From Acidihalobacter yilgarnensis (GTDB taxonomy: Bacteria > Pseudomonadota > Gammaproteobacteria > DSM-5130 > Acidihalobacteraceae), in assembly GCF_001753245.1 (NCBI RefSeq), contig NZ_CP017415.1, positions 496,001-560,000 of the forward strand: DNA of 64,000 nt, written 5' to 3'. Below, piece after piece: positions 36,286 through 46,001 of the stretch. Under the pieces are notes generated by a model, which did not search any database, had not been told where the DNA came from, and was given only the letters and a program-made list of their open reading frames with translations. How positions within the stretch are numbered: the first letter of the stretch is position 1; each line of letters opens with the position of its first letter. The position numbers were made by a program, and so were the translations under genes.

Positions 36286-37728
36286 ATGAAAAATATTTCG
36301 AAGACTGTCTTCGTCAAGAGCGTACTGGCTGTAGCAATTGCCACATCCATGGGTTTGGCCGCCCAGTCCGCCGAGGCGGCCAACTGGCTTCAACTTTATA
36401 ATACTTCGCCTCCAGGCGTTTCCACGCCGGCCAAGGTGTGGGGATTTGTTCAGCCTGATTACGCCACTACCACCGGCAACACGGTCAGCGGCCTACAAGG
36501 ACCCGCCTCCGTGCGGGCCTTCAATGGCGTGGCACCCAATTTCAACCTGATTGGCCCGAATCTCAGTTCCACCAACAGCTTCAATCTCCTACGCGGACGT
36601 ATCGGCGTGCGCGGCAGCCTGTCGCCGCTCGACAACAAGGTCGATTACTTCGTTCTGACCGAATTCGGCAACAACGGCATGACCTATTTCGCCGGGCAGC
36701 ACCCGGTGATTTCGGATGCCTTCGTGACTTGGAACACAGATCCCAAGCTCGTGCGTTTCTCGCTGGGCCTGCAGAAGGTGCCGGGCAGTTGGGAGTCACG
36801 CGTCGGTATCAATACACTGCCGTTTGTGAATTACAGCACGGCCTCGTTGCAAAACACGTTGGAGCGTTTCATCAACCCGAATGTGTCGGTGTCCTCGGCC
36901 GGTAACGGCGGTTATCAGTTCATCCCGAGCAGCAGCAACGTGACGGGCTACGGCTCCTATCGCGATATCGGCCTCAAGGTATTCAACTGGTTCGATCGCG
37001 GTCCCTGGGAATATGCCTATGCCTTCATGGTGGGCAACGGTGGCCCGATTACCGCCACCAACAACAATAATGGCATGGATACCTACGGCATGCTCCGCGC
37101 CAGCTACATCTTCAGCGGCAAGGGCCCATATCGCAACGATGCCGGCGTCTGGGTGTGGTTCCACAACGGCCAGCGCAAGATCCAGCAGATCGGCACCTAC
37201 AAGCTCAATCGCTGGGGTGTGGGTGGCGAATACGGCCGTCACCAGCGTCAGGCGGGTGGTTACATCATGCATGCAGGCTACATGCAGGCCAGCGGCTGGA
37301 TTCTCGCGCCCGCGCCGTTCCAGTACGACGCGAACACTGCTGCGGGCTATACCGGGCAGCCGCAGGCACTGGGTGGCTATAACAATCTGACCCAGTGGAC
37401 TATCTATCCGGGTAGTAACAACAAGGCTTGGGGAGCTTATGTCCAGGGTGGTTATTACGTGACACACAACGTGCAGCTTGAACTGCGCTACGACCAATAC
37501 AATCGCCTGACCAACAACGCGGCGCTGCAGCGCGACTTCAAGACTTGGACGGTGGGTGCCCAGTATTTCCTGACCAAGAACACCCGTTTGACGTTGAATT
37601 ACGCGATCCAGAAGCTGGATGTGCCGCATGCGAGCGCGATCACCAATGCGGTGCAGCGCAACAATGCGCAGGCGATCGCCAACTCGATGGGCAATCGAAT
37701 CGACCTCGAATTGACCGCGGTGTTCTGA
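36286..37728 (+). CDS. outer membrane porin
   Basis: 480 residues. Signal peptide (about 1-31, ending SAEA), then an Asn/Tyr/Gly-rich beta-barrel sequence with alternating strands and a C-terminal Phe (ELTAVF), the BAM recognition end. GGGGAACTG provides the ribosome-binding site. It has the look of the phosphate-selective/general porin superfamily, but the substrate cannot be read. It is the likely effector of the ECF module upstream. A strong terminator follows 51 bases later. Confidence 0.85.
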   Translation: MKNISKTVFVKSVLAVAIATSMGLAAQSAEAANWLQLYNTSPPGVSTPAKVWGFVQPDYATTTGNTVSGLQGPASVRAFNGVAPNFNLIGPNLSSTNSFNLLRGRIGVRGSLSPLDNKVDYFVLTEFGNNGMTYFAGQHPVISDAFVTWNTDPKLVRFSLGLQKVPGSWESRVGINTLPFVNYSTASLQNTLERFINPNVSVSSAGNGGYQFIPSSSNVTGYGSYRDIGLKVFNWFDRGPWEYAYAFMVGNGGPITATNNNNGMDTYGMLRASYIFSGKGPYRNDAGVWVWFHNGQRKIQQIGTYKLNRWGVGGEYGRHQRQAGGYIMHAGYMQASGWILAPAPFQYDANTAAGYTGQPQALGGYNNLTQWTIYPGSNNKAWGAYVQGGYYVTHNVQLELRYDQYNRLTNNAALQRDFKTWTVGAQYFLTKNTRLTLNYAIQKLDVPHASAITNAVQRNNAQAIANSMGNRIDLELTAVF

Positions 37729-37779
37729 GCCGACGGATAATTTAAGCGATTTTTCTCCGGTGCGGTAATAACCGCCGTT

Positions 37780-37808
37780 GCCCCGGCCTTGTGCCGGGGC
37801 TTCTTTTT
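37780..37808 (+). terminator. intrinsic terminator after the porin gene
   Basis: 8-bp stem GCCCCGGC with loop CTTGT and GCCGGGGC, followed by TTCTTTTT. Confidence 0.9.
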
Positions 37809-37901
37809 GCGCGCAATGATTGTGCGTATGGCTGGCGTGACGGCGCCTTCTCAAGGCGTTTGACGCTTGTCTCGTCGACGCGTGCCCAGTAGTCTCCTAG
37901 G

Positions 37902-40790
37902 ATGTTACCCGAGCTGCCTTTCCCCAATGCCGTGGCGATTTTGCCGGAGCCGCTACAAGCACAATTTGCGCGCCAGTGGGCGCGTTATCGCGAGCGTCAT
38001 GTCAGCGATGAACACATGCTGGCCGGATTGCCGGATAGCCTGCCGCTTGTGTGGGCGCTGAGTGACTTCGTAGCCGAAGGCTGCATCCAGTCGCAGGATC
38101 TGCTGCGCCGCTTGGTCGACGGTGATCGCCTGTCGACGAAGGGGGCGGCGGGCCATCTGCGCGCCCGCGTACAGAATGCGCTGTCGACGGCCGCCGACGA
38201 GACGACGTTCATGCGTCTGATCCGGCAATGCCGACGTGAAGAAATGGTGCGCATCGCCTGGCGCGACCTGGCCGGGCAGGCCAACCTGGACGAAATCCTG
38301 GACGATTTGTCCGAACTGGCGGACTCGCTGATCGAGTCTGCCTTGATCTATGCCGAAACCGCGCTCGAATCGCGCTTTGGCCGACCTGATGATGGTCAGC
38401 GCCTCATCGTATTGGCCTTGGGCAAACTCGGCGGCGGCGAGCTGAATTTTTCATCCGACGTGGATCTCATCTTTGCCTACGCCGCACCGGGCGAAACGAA
38501 CGGTCGGCAGCCCATCGAGCATCAGGCGTATTTCACGCGTCTGGCTCAGCGCCTGATCCGTTATCTTTCGGAGGTAACGGCTGATGGTCAGGTTTGGCGG
38601 GTGGACATGCGCCTGCGTCCATTCGGCGACGATGGGCCGTTGGTGACGCATATCGCGGCGATGGAACATTACTACGCGGCCCACGGACGCGAGTGGGAAC
38701 GGTATGCCTGGATCAAGGCGCGGGTGGCCGCGGGTGACCGCAAGGCGGGCGACCGCTTATTGGCGACGTTACGTCCCTTTGTCTACCGGCGTTATCTCGA
38801 TTACGGCGTCTTCGAGTCGCTGCGCGAGATGAAAGAGATGATCAACCGCGAGGCACACAAGCGCGGCGAATATGTCGACCTCAAGCGTTCGCCTGGCGGT
38901 ATCCGAGAGGTGGAATTCATCGGGCAGGCCTTCCAGCTGATTCGCGCGGGCCGCGACCCGGGCTTGCAGCATCGCGGTATCCGAGAGGTGCTCTCGCGTC
39001 TTAAGGCACGTGATCTGCTGCCAGACTGGGCTGAGCGAGAGCTGCAGGAAGCGTATGCGTTTTTGCGCCAGGCGGAAAATCGCCTACAGATGCAGGCCGA
39101 CCAACAAACCCACCGCCTGCCGGATGAGCCGCTGGGGCGTCTGCGACTGGCCAGAGCCATGGGTTGTGCGGATTGGCCGGTTTTTCAGGCCATGCTCGGC
39201 GAGCGTATGCGTGGCGTACATGGGCATTTCGAGCGGATTTTCGCAGCCCCCCAGGCGGAAGTGGGAGATACGTCTTCGGGGGATCAACTGGCCCGTGCCT
39301 GGCGCGAAGGTGATGCGACCGGTCTGAGAGCGGGTCTTGTCGCCGTCGGCTACGACGATCCCGATGGTGCGGCCGAACACCTGATCGCGCTTGCGAAGGG
39401 GTCCGCCATGCGCACCCTGACCGAGACTGCGCGCCAGCGGCTCGCCCAACTCGTGCCGCTGCTAGTGCGTGCAGCCGCGATCCAGGATGCGCCCGCACAA
39501 ACGCTGGCGCGTACCCTCGTACTGATGCAGGCTATGTCAGGGCGTTCGGTCTATCTTGCCTTGCTGGTGGAAAGCCCGCTGGCCCTGTCCCAGCTGGTGC
39601 GTTTGTGCGCTGCCAGCCCTTGGATCGCCGAGCAGCTGGCGCGCATGCCGCTCCTGCTTGACGAACTGCTCGATCCACGCAGCTTGTATGCCCCGTTGGA
39701 TCGCGAGGGTTTGGCGCGGGAGCTGGCGACGGCACTGATTGAAGTGGCGGACGATGATGTGGAGCAGCTGATGGATCGGCTGCGCCAGTTCAAGGCGGCG
39801 CAGGTGCTCAAGGTGGCAGCGGCGGATGTCACCGGCACGCTACCGCTGATGCGCGTCAGCGATCAGCTCACCTGGGTCGCGGAGGTGATACTCGATCGCG
39901 TGCTGGCCGCTGCGCGTGCGCAGCTTTCGGCGCGCTACGGCCTGCCGTGGCAGAGCAGTGAGGATCGAGAGGCGGGTTTCGGTGTCGTCGCCTATGGCAA
40001 GCTCGGTGGCATCGAATTGGGTTATGGCTCTGACCTCGACGTGGTGTTCCTCTACGAGTCCGGTGCCGGCGAGCAGCTCACGCGTGGCGACAAGCCGATC
40101 GATAACGCGGTGTATTTCGCCCGCCTGGCGCAACGGGTGATCCACCTGCTGACCACCTACACCGCGGCCGGTACGTTGTACGAAATCGACACGCGATTGC
40201 GTCCCAGCGGCGCTTCTGGCCTGCTGGTCAGCTCGCTTGATGCCTTCGACTTGTACCAGCGGAGCGAGGCCTGGGTCTGGGAGCACCAGGCCTTGGTGCG
40301 CGCGCGTTTTATCGCCGGTGCGGAGTCGGTGGCGGCGCGTTTTTCAGCCATTCGTGAGGAGATTCTGTGTCGGCAACGGGCGGGTGAAACGCTGCGCCGA
40401 GAGGTACGTGAGATGCGCGCGCGCATGTGGCAGGCTTTGGGAAGCCGCGATTCGGCACGATTCGACCTGAAAAAGGACCCTGGCGGTATCGCGGATATCG
40501 AATTTCTGGTGCAATATAACGCGCTCTTGCACGCGCATGCCTATCCGGCGCTGGTCCGCTACACGGATAATATCCGCCTTTTGCAGGCCTTGGCCGACAT
40601 GGGAATTATGGACCCCGCGGACGCTATCCTGCTGACGGACGCCTACAAGGCCTACCGAGACCGCACGCATGCCCTGACGCTACAGGCGGCGCCTGCCGTG
40701 GTACCGGCGGGTGAGTTTGCCGATATGCGGATGGTGGTTGGGCGGATATGGACGGCGCAGCTTGGAAATGACGATGCGACACCCGTTTGA
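37902..40790 (+). CDS. glnE: glutamine synthetase adenylyltransferase/deadenylase
   Basis: 962 residues, normal GlnE length. Two nucleotidyltransferase domains: GKLGGGELNFSSDVDLIFAY (about 166-186) for the deadenylating half and GKLGGIELGYGSDLDVVFLY (about 700-720) for the adenylylating half, each followed by a helical GlnD-PII-like region. It switches glutamine synthetase by AMP transfer according to PII and glutamine. The start ATG 37902 gives MLPELPFPNAVAILPEPLQ without an obvious strong Shine-Dalgarno. ilvE follows after 48 bases. Confidence 0.96.
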   Translation: MLPELPFPNAVAILPEPLQAQFARQWARYRERHVSDEHMLAGLPDSLPLVWALSDFVAEGCIQSQDLLRRLVDGDRLSTKGAAGHLRARVQNALSTAADETTFMRLIRQCRREEMVRIAWRDLAGQANLDEILDDLSELADSLIESALIYAETALESRFGRPDDGQRLIVLALGKLGGGELNFSSDVDLIFAYAAPGETNGRQPIEHQAYFTRLAQRLIRYLSEVTADGQVWRVDMRLRPFGDDGPLVTHIAAMEHYYAAHGREWERYAWIKARVAAGDRKAGDRLLATLRPFVYRRYLDYGVFESLREMKEMINREAHKRGEYVDLKRSPGGIREVEFIGQAFQLIRAGRDPGLQHRGIREVLSRLKARDLLPDWAERELQEAYAFLRQAENRLQMQADQQTHRLPDEPLGRLRLARAMGCADWPVFQAMLGERMRGVHGHFERIFAAPQAEVGDTSSGDQLARAWREGDATGLRAGLVAVGYDDPDGAAEHLIALAKGSAMRTLTETARQRLAQLVPLLVRAAAIQDAPAQTLARTLVLMQAMSGRSVYLALLVESPLALSQLVRLCAASPWIAEQLARMPLLLDELLDPRSLYAPLDREGLARELATALIEVADDDVEQLMDRLRQFKAAQVLKVAAADVTGTLPLMRVSDQLTWVAEVILDRVLAAARAQLSARYGLPWQSSEDREAGFGVVAYGKLGGIELGYGSDLDVVFLYESGAGEQLTRGDKPIDNAVYFARLAQRVIHLLTTYTAAGTLYEIDTRLRPSGASGLLVSSLDAFDLYQRSEAWVWEHQALVRARFIAGAESVAARFSAIREEILCRQRAGETLRREVREMRARMWQALGSRDSARFDLKKDPGGIADIEFLVQYNALLHAHAYPALVRYTDNIRLLQALADMGIMDPADAILLTDAYKAYRDRTHALTLQAAPAVVPAGEFADMRMVVGRIWTAQLGNDDATPV

Positions 40791-40838
40791 TGGGGAGTCG
40801 ATTCAACGACGAACGATGCATATCACAGGAGAAATACG

Positions 40839-41759
40839 ATGACGATGGCCGACCGCGACGGTCTGATCTGGCTCGACGGCGAGATGGTCCCCTGGCGCGA
40901 GGCCAAGGTGCACGTGCTGACCCACACCTTGCATTACGGCATGGGCGTGTTCGAGGGCGTGCGTGCCTATAGCACCGAGCGTGGTCCGGCGATTTTCCGG
41001 CTGGAAGATCACACCCGCCGCCTGTTCAACTCGGCGAAGATTCTCGGTATGGATATCCCCTTCGATCCGGCGGTGATCTCGAAGGCGCAGATCGACATCA
41101 TTCGCGAGAACAAGCTCGACAGCGCCTACATTCGTCCCATGTGCTTCTACGGTTCAGAGAGCATGGGTCTGCACGCGACCAATCTCCAGGTGCATTGCAT
41201 GGTTGCCGCCTGGCCCTGGGGCAGCTATCTCGGACAGGAGGGTTTGGATCGCGGTATTCGCGTCAAGGTGTCCTCATTCAGTCGCCACCACATCAACGTC
41301 ACCATGTGCCGCGCCAAATCCAATGGCAGCTACATGAACTCGATGCTGGCGGTTCAGGACGCCACGGCCTGCGGCTTCGACGAAGCCTTGCTGTTGGACA
41401 CCGAGGGCTATGTGGCTGAGGGTAGCGGCGAGAACGTGTTCATCGTGCACGACGGCACGCTTTACACCCCGGACCTGACCTCGGCGCTGGATGGCATCAC
41501 CCGCCGCACTATCTTCACCTTCGCCGATGCGCTCGGTATCCCGGTGCGCGAGAAGCGCATCACGCGGGACGAGGTCTACATCGCGGACGAGGCCTTCTTC
41601 ACCGGGACCGCCGCCGAGGTGACCCCGATCCGCGAGATCGACGGCCGTGCCATCGGCAGCGGTTCGCGTGGACCGATCACCGAACGCCTGCAGCGCCAGT
41701 ATTTCGATGTGGTGCAGGGTCGCGATGCGGGTTACGATCATTGGCTGAGCTACGTCTGA
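40839..41759 (+). CDS. ilvE: branched-chain amino acid aminotransferase
   Basis: 306 residues, class IV PLP aminotransferase: GLIWLDGEMVPWREAKVHVL, LHYGMGVFEGVRAYST, the PLP lysine in MCRAKSNGSYMNSML (about 159) and GYVAEGSGENVFIV. It makes Leu, Ile and Val from their keto acids. AGGAG lies 8 bases before the start. Often found between glnE and the LPS genes in this group, as here. Confidence 0.96.
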   Translation: MTMADRDGLIWLDGEMVPWREAKVHVLTHTLHYGMGVFEGVRAYSTERGPAIFRLEDHTRRLFNSAKILGMDIPFDPAVISKAQIDIIRENKLDSAYIRPMCFYGSESMGLHATNLQVHCMVAAWPWGSYLGQEGLDRGIRVKVSSFSRHHINVTMCRAKSNGSYMNSMLAVQDATACGFDEALLLDTEGYVAEGSGENVFIVHDGTLYTPDLTSALDGITRRTIFTFADALGIPVREKRITRDEVYIADEAFFTGTAAEVTPIREIDGRAIGSGSRGPITERLQRQYFDVVQGRDAGYDHWLSYV

Positions 41760-41789
41760 ACCGAACGAAGTCAATAGGGGCCCGATAAG

Positions 41790-42026
41790 ATGCCGAATCC
41801 GCATACCGCCGACCACCAGGATCAGTACCGCACGCCGAATGCGTCACGCGCCGTCGCCGTGACTGACGCCGATCTGCCGTTGCACTGCCCGATGCCGGGC
41901 AGCGCTTTGTGGAGCTCACATCCGCGCGTTTATCTGCCTATTGAGGATATGGCGCCGGGGCAGGATGGCCTGAGACACGCGAGCTGCCCGTACTGCGGGA
42001 CCGAATACGCCTACAAGGCGGGCTGA
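41790..42026 (+). CDS. small zinc-finger protein (zf-CHCC type)
   Basis: 78 residues. One Cys in LHCPMPGSALWSSHPRVYLPI, the HPRVYLP motif and a C-terminal CPYCG fit the CHCC zinc-finger family related to NDUFS6. Molecular function in bacteria is not known. It is between ilvE and waaF with 30- and 25-base gaps and may belong to the same transcript. Confidence 0.8.
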   Translation: MPNPHTADHQDQYRTPNASRAVAVTDADLPLHCPMPGSALWSSHPRVYLPIEDMAPGQDGLRHASCPYCGTEYAYKAG

Positions 42027-42051
42027 GGTTCTGGACGCGGGCGTGGGGGGG

Positions 42052-43083
42052 ATGGCCGTCGCACCCCGGCAATGTCTCGTCGTCGGCCCGGCCTGGGTCG
42101 GCGACATGATCATGGCCCAGAGCCTGTTCAAGGTGCTCCGGGCGCGCTACCCCGAACTCATCATCGACGTGCTCGCTCCGGCCTGGACGGCACCGCTGAT
42201 CGATCGCATGCCGGAGGTGCGGCGTGCGATCCCGCAACCGCTGGGGCATGGGCGCTTGGCCCTGGCTGAGCGATACCGGCTCGGCAGACGTCTGCGCACG
42301 GATGCCTACGACTGGGCACTGGTCCTGCCCAATAGCTTCAAATCCGCACTGATCCCCTGGTTCGCCGGTATTCCGCGCCGCACGGGGTTCCGCGGCGAAT
42401 TCCGTTACGGCCTGCTCAACGATCTACACACGCTCGACAAGCGTGCGTTGCCGCGCACCGTGCAGCGCTTTGCGGTGCTGGGGCTGCCGCCGAAGGTGGC
42501 CGCCGCCTTCCAATCGTTGCCCGTACCCGTACTTCGCGCGGACGCTGTGGCCGCCGCAGAAGCGGCCGACCGCCTGGGGCTCGATACCCATCGGCCGGTA
42601 CTGGCCCTGTGTCCCGGTGCCGAATATGGCCCGGCCAAGCGCTGGCCCACCGAATACTTCGCCGCCGTGGCACGCCACTACCGTACGCAGGGTTGGCAAT
42701 CGTGGGTATTCGGTTCCGAACGCGACGCATCACTCGCTGAGGCGGTTTGCCGCGATGCTGGCCCTGATTGCATCAACCTTGCCGGGCGCACCACGTTGAC
42801 CGAGGCCGCGGATCTGATGGCTACGTGCACGGCGGTGGTCAGCAACGATTCGGGCCTGATGCACCTGGCCGCCGCGCTCGGCCGCCCCTTGGTTGCGGTA
42901 TACGGCTCCTCCGACCCCGGCTTCACGCCGCCGTTGGCCGCACCGGGTCGCGCACGCATCGAACGTCTCGGCCTGGATTGCAGCCCATGCTTTGCGCGCG
43001 AGTGCCCGCTGGGCCACCTGGAATGTCTGCGCGGCCTGCACCCTGAGCGGGTAGTGCGTGCGTTGGACGCCTTGATCGTGTGA
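42052..43083 (+). CDS. waaF: ADP-heptose:LPS heptosyltransferase II
   Basis: 343 residues from ATG 42052; a GTG at 42043 would add three residues. GT9 fold: LVVGPAWVGDMIMAQSLFKVL at the N-terminus, LPNSFKSALIPWFAGIPRRTGFRGE, and the ADP-heptose motif NDSGLMHLAAALGRPLVAVYGSSDP. The short PAWVGD start and FRGEFRYGLLND are typical of WaaF. It adds the second heptose to the LPS inner core. Coupled to waaC by TGATG. Confidence 0.92.
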   Translation: MAVAPRQCLVVGPAWVGDMIMAQSLFKVLRARYPELIIDVLAPAWTAPLIDRMPEVRRAIPQPLGHGRLALAERYRLGRRLRTDAYDWALVLPNSFKSALIPWFAGIPRRTGFRGEFRYGLLNDLHTLDKRALPRTVQRFAVLGLPPKVAAAFQSLPVPVLRADAVAAAEAADRLGLDTHRPVLALCPGAEYGPAKRWPTEYFAAVARHYRTQGWQSWVFGSERDASLAEAVCRDAGPDCINLAGRTTLTEAADLMATCTAVVSNDSGLMHLAAALGRPLVAVYGSSDPGFTPPLAAPGRARIERLGLDCSPCFARECPLGHLECLRGLHPERVVRALDALIV

Positions 43084-44126
43084 TGCGTGTGTTGCTCGTC
43101 AAGTTGTCCTCGCTGGGCGACGTGATCCATACATTGCCGGCGCTTACCGACGCATGGCACGCCGTGCCCGATATCCATTTCGATTGGGTGGTGGAGGAGG
43201 GCTTCGCGGAGATTCCCGGTTGGCACCCGGCGGTGGCACACGCGATTCCCGCCGCCCTGCGCCGCTGGCGACGCGATTGGCGCAGCACACGCGCTGAGCG
43301 CCACGCCTTTCGTGCGCGCCTGCGTGCGCAGCGCTACGACCGCGTAATCGACGCGCAGGGATTGATCAAGAGCGCTTTGGTCGCGCGTCAGGCCATTGGC
43401 CCCCGCTGGGGTCTCGATCGCGCCTCGGCACGCGAACCGTTGGCCGCCTGGACCTATCGACACCGGGTGCGCGTGCCGCGTGAACAACATGCCGTGAGCC
43501 GCACTCGCGCCCTGTTCGCTGCAGCACTGGACTACTCGATCCCCAACACCGTGGCCGATTACGGTCTGGCGCGCGAGCGCTTGCCTGTGCCGTCTACGGC
43601 ACCGGGTGATCTACTGTTCCTTCACGGCACGACCTGGCCCAGCAAACACTGGCCCGAGGCCTATTGGTGCGAACTGATGGCACTGGCCGCGGCCGATGGC
43701 CTGCGCGTCCTATTGCCCTGGGGTGACGAGACCGAGCACGCGCGCGCCGAGCGCATCGCCGTGGCCGGCGCGGGTCATGGCTTCGTGTTGCCGCGCAGTG
43801 GCTTGGGCGAGCTGGCCGCACTGATCGCCTCGGCGCGTATCGTGATCGGTGTAGACACTGGGCTGGCGCATCTGGCCGCGGCGCTGGGTACCCCGTCGGT
43901 GACACTTTATGGCGCCACCCGTCCAGATCGCACCGGCACCTTTGGCGAGGCACAGATTCATCTGTCCGCCCGGTTTCCCTGCTCGCCCTGCCTGACGCGG
44001 GAATGCGGCTACCGGGGCGCATCGGTCGTGCGTCCCGCCTGTTACGAGGCGCTCGATCCGGCGCGGGTATGGGCACAGACACGCGAGACCATGAGCGGGT
44101 CAAGGGAGATGGCGCATGGCGCGTGA
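43083..44126 (+). CDS. waaC: ADP-heptose:LPS heptosyltransferase I
   Basis: 347 residues. GT9 start MRVLLVKLSSLGDVIHTLPAL, the WaaC-type VVEEGFAEIPGWHPAV, DAQGLIKSALVAR and VIGVDTGLAHLAAALGTPSVTLYG. It adds the first heptose to Kdo2-lipid A. The end overlaps the next gene by 11 bases. Confidence 0.93.
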   Translation: MRVLLVKLSSLGDVIHTLPALTDAWHAVPDIHFDWVVEEGFAEIPGWHPAVAHAIPAALRRWRRDWRSTRAERHAFRARLRAQRYDRVIDAQGLIKSALVARQAIGPRWGLDRASAREPLAAWTYRHRVRVPREQHAVSRTRALFAAALDYSIPNTVADYGLARERLPVPSTAPGDLLFLHGTTWPSKHWPEAYWCELMALAAADGLRVLLPWGDETEHARAERIAVAGAGHGFVLPRSGLGELAALIASARIVIGVDTGLAHLAAALGTPSVTLYGATRPDRTGTFGEAQIHLSARFPCSPCLTRECGYRGASVVRPACYEALDPARVWAQTRETMSGSREMAHGA

Positions 44127-44886
44127 ACTCGTATCGGCGGTCATCATCACCCAAAACGAGGCCGCGCGGATCGGTGCCTGCCTCGATTGCCTCGATTTCG
44201 CCGACGAGATCCTCATCGTCGATGCTGGCAGCACCGATGGCACATTGGCCATTGCCGAGGGTCGGGGAATCCGCGTGATCCATCACGACTGGGCTGGCTT
44301 CGGCCCGCAGAAGCGCTTCGCCGTCGAGCAGGCTGCGCACGACTGGGTGCTCTGCGTGGACGCAGACGAACGCGTGACCGACGCCCTGCGCGCGAGCATC
44401 GAGGACGTGCTGGCCGCGCCGCAGGCCATGGTCTGCCGCATCGCCCGCCGCAACCGCTTCATGGGACGTTGGCTGCGTCACGGCGAAGGCTACCCGGACC
44501 ATGTCATCCGGTTGTTCCATCGCGGCCACGCCGAGTGGAGCGACGACCCGGTACACGAGACCGTGCTGACCGACGATCCTGTCATCACCCTCGTCGGCGA
44601 TCTGCTGCATGAATCGGAGACCGGGGTCTGCGACTATGCCGCCAAACAGGTGCGTTATGCGCGTCTTCAGGGAGATCGACTGCGTGCGGCGGGTGCGCGC
44701 TCGTCGTGGCCGCGCGCATTGCTCAGCCCGATAACGCGCTTCATTAAATTTTATCTGATCCGGCTGGGCTTCCTCGACGGTCTGCCCGGTCTCGCGCATA
44801 TTCTGCTAGGCTGTTTTGCCTCGTTTCTGAAACATCTGGACTTGCTTGCCGGGCGGCGGCGGACCGGTAGCGCCGACAAGGGATAG
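44116..44886 (+). CDS. GT2 glycosyltransferase, LPS core (WaaE/KdtX-like)
   Basis: 256 residues. GT2 nucleotide-sugar domain with VSAVIITQNEAARIGACLD, DEILIVDAGSTDGTL, and a DxD-type CVDADERV; the acceptor region RNRFMGRWLRHGEGYPDHVIRLF and PVHE matches the WaaE/KdtX branch, which adds a beta-1,4-glucose to the inner core. A C-terminal hydrophobic helix may anchor it to the membrane. Inserted between heptosyltransferase genes. Confidence 0.82.
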   Translation: MARELVSAVIITQNEAARIGACLDCLDFADEILIVDAGSTDGTLAIAEGRGIRVIHHDWAGFGPQKRFAVEQAAHDWVLCVDADERVTDALRASIEDVLAAPQAMVCRIARRNRFMGRWLRHGEGYPDHVIRLFHRGHAEWSDDPVHETVLTDDPVITLVGDLLHESETGVCDYAAKQVRYARLQGDRLRAAGARSSWPRALLSPITRFIKFYLIRLGFLDGLPGLAHILLGCFASFLKHLDLLAGRRRTGSADKG

Positions 44887-44887
44887 G

Positions 44888-45979
44888 ATGGCCGAAAATC
44901 CAGCGACAAGCCCTGCCCAACGTGCCGCCGAAGTGCCGGCACGGCCGCGTATCCTCGTGGTCCGGCGCGACAATATCGGCGACTTGGTGTGTACGCTGCC
45001 GATGATCGCTGCGTTACGCCGCCGTTACCCAGAGGCCTACATCGCCGCGCTGGTCAACAGCTACAATCGCGACGTGCTCGACGGTCACCCCGATCTGGAC
45101 GCAGTTTTTGCCTATACCAAGGCCAAGCATCGCGCGGATGGCGAGTCCGTGATCGGCGTCTACTGGCGGCGTCTCAAACTGATGCTGTATTTGCGCCGTC
45201 AGCGCTTCGATTATGCCATTCTCGGTGGCGCGCACTTTCTGCCGCGCGCGTTACGTCTCGCCCGCCCGCTGGGCGCGAAGCACATCCTGGGCTTTACCGA
45301 GCCGGGTCGGCGCGGTGGCGGCGCCATCGATGTCGCGGTGCCCTATGGCAGTGGTGCGGGGATGCATGAGGTCGAGGATATCTTTCGCTTGCTCGCGCCC
45401 TTGGGCATCGACGGCCCGCCGCCTGCGGCGCGTCTCGCAGCCGATGCTGCCCTTGCCGACAGTGTGCGTGCGCGCCTGCCGGCGGCCGCGGCGGGACGCC
45501 CGCTGATCGGACTGCACATCAGCGCCCGCAAGCCCTCCAACCGCTGGCCGGTCGAGCGCTTCGAGGCCGTGGCCCGCCATCTGCACGAGAGTCATGGCGC
45601 GCACTTCCTGCTCTTCTGGTCGCCCGGTGCGCCCGACGACCGTTTCCATCCCGGTGACGACGACAAGGCCGAACGCCTGACAAGCGCTCTGGGGTCGGAG
45701 CTGCTGACGCCCTGTCGAACCGAACGGCTCGCCGAGCTGATCGCAGGGCTTTCCTTGTGTGACGCCGTGCTGTGTAGCGACGGCGGTGCGATGCATATCG
45801 CCGCCGCGCTGGAAAAGCCGATCGTGTGTCTGTTCGGCGCCACCGATGCTGTGCGTTGGCACCCTTGGGCCGCGCCGCACCAGTTGTTGCAGACGCAGGC
45901 TCGCGATGTAGCCGACGTTGATGCCGAGGCCGTGATTACGGCGTTCAGCGAAATGATGACTCGCAAGGCAGTCGGTTGA
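44888..45979 (+). CDS. GT9-family heptosyltransferase-like protein
   Basis: 363 residues from ATG 44888, one base after the preceding stop. RILVVRRDNIGDLVCTLPMI, ISARKPSNRWPVERFEAV and SDGGAMHIAAALEKPIVCLFG mark the GT9 fold. It is neither a clear WaaC nor WaaF; it may transfer a further heptose or other sugar. The acceptor is unknown. Confidence 0.82.
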   Translation: MAENPATSPAQRAAEVPARPRILVVRRDNIGDLVCTLPMIAALRRRYPEAYIAALVNSYNRDVLDGHPDLDAVFAYTKAKHRADGESVIGVYWRRLKLMLYLRRQRFDYAILGGAHFLPRALRLARPLGAKHILGFTEPGRRGGGAIDVAVPYGSGAGMHEVEDIFRLLAPLGIDGPPPAARLAADAALADSVRARLPAAAAGRPLIGLHISARKPSNRWPVERFEAVARHLHESHGAHFLLFWSPGAPDDRFHPGDDDKAERLTSALGSELLTPCRTERLAELIAGLSLCDAVLCSDGGAMHIAAALEKPIVCLFGATDAVRWHPWAAPHQLLQTQARDVADVDAEAVITAFSEMMTRKAVG

Positions 45980-46001
45980 ACACCGATGTCGTAAGGCGTG
46001 A

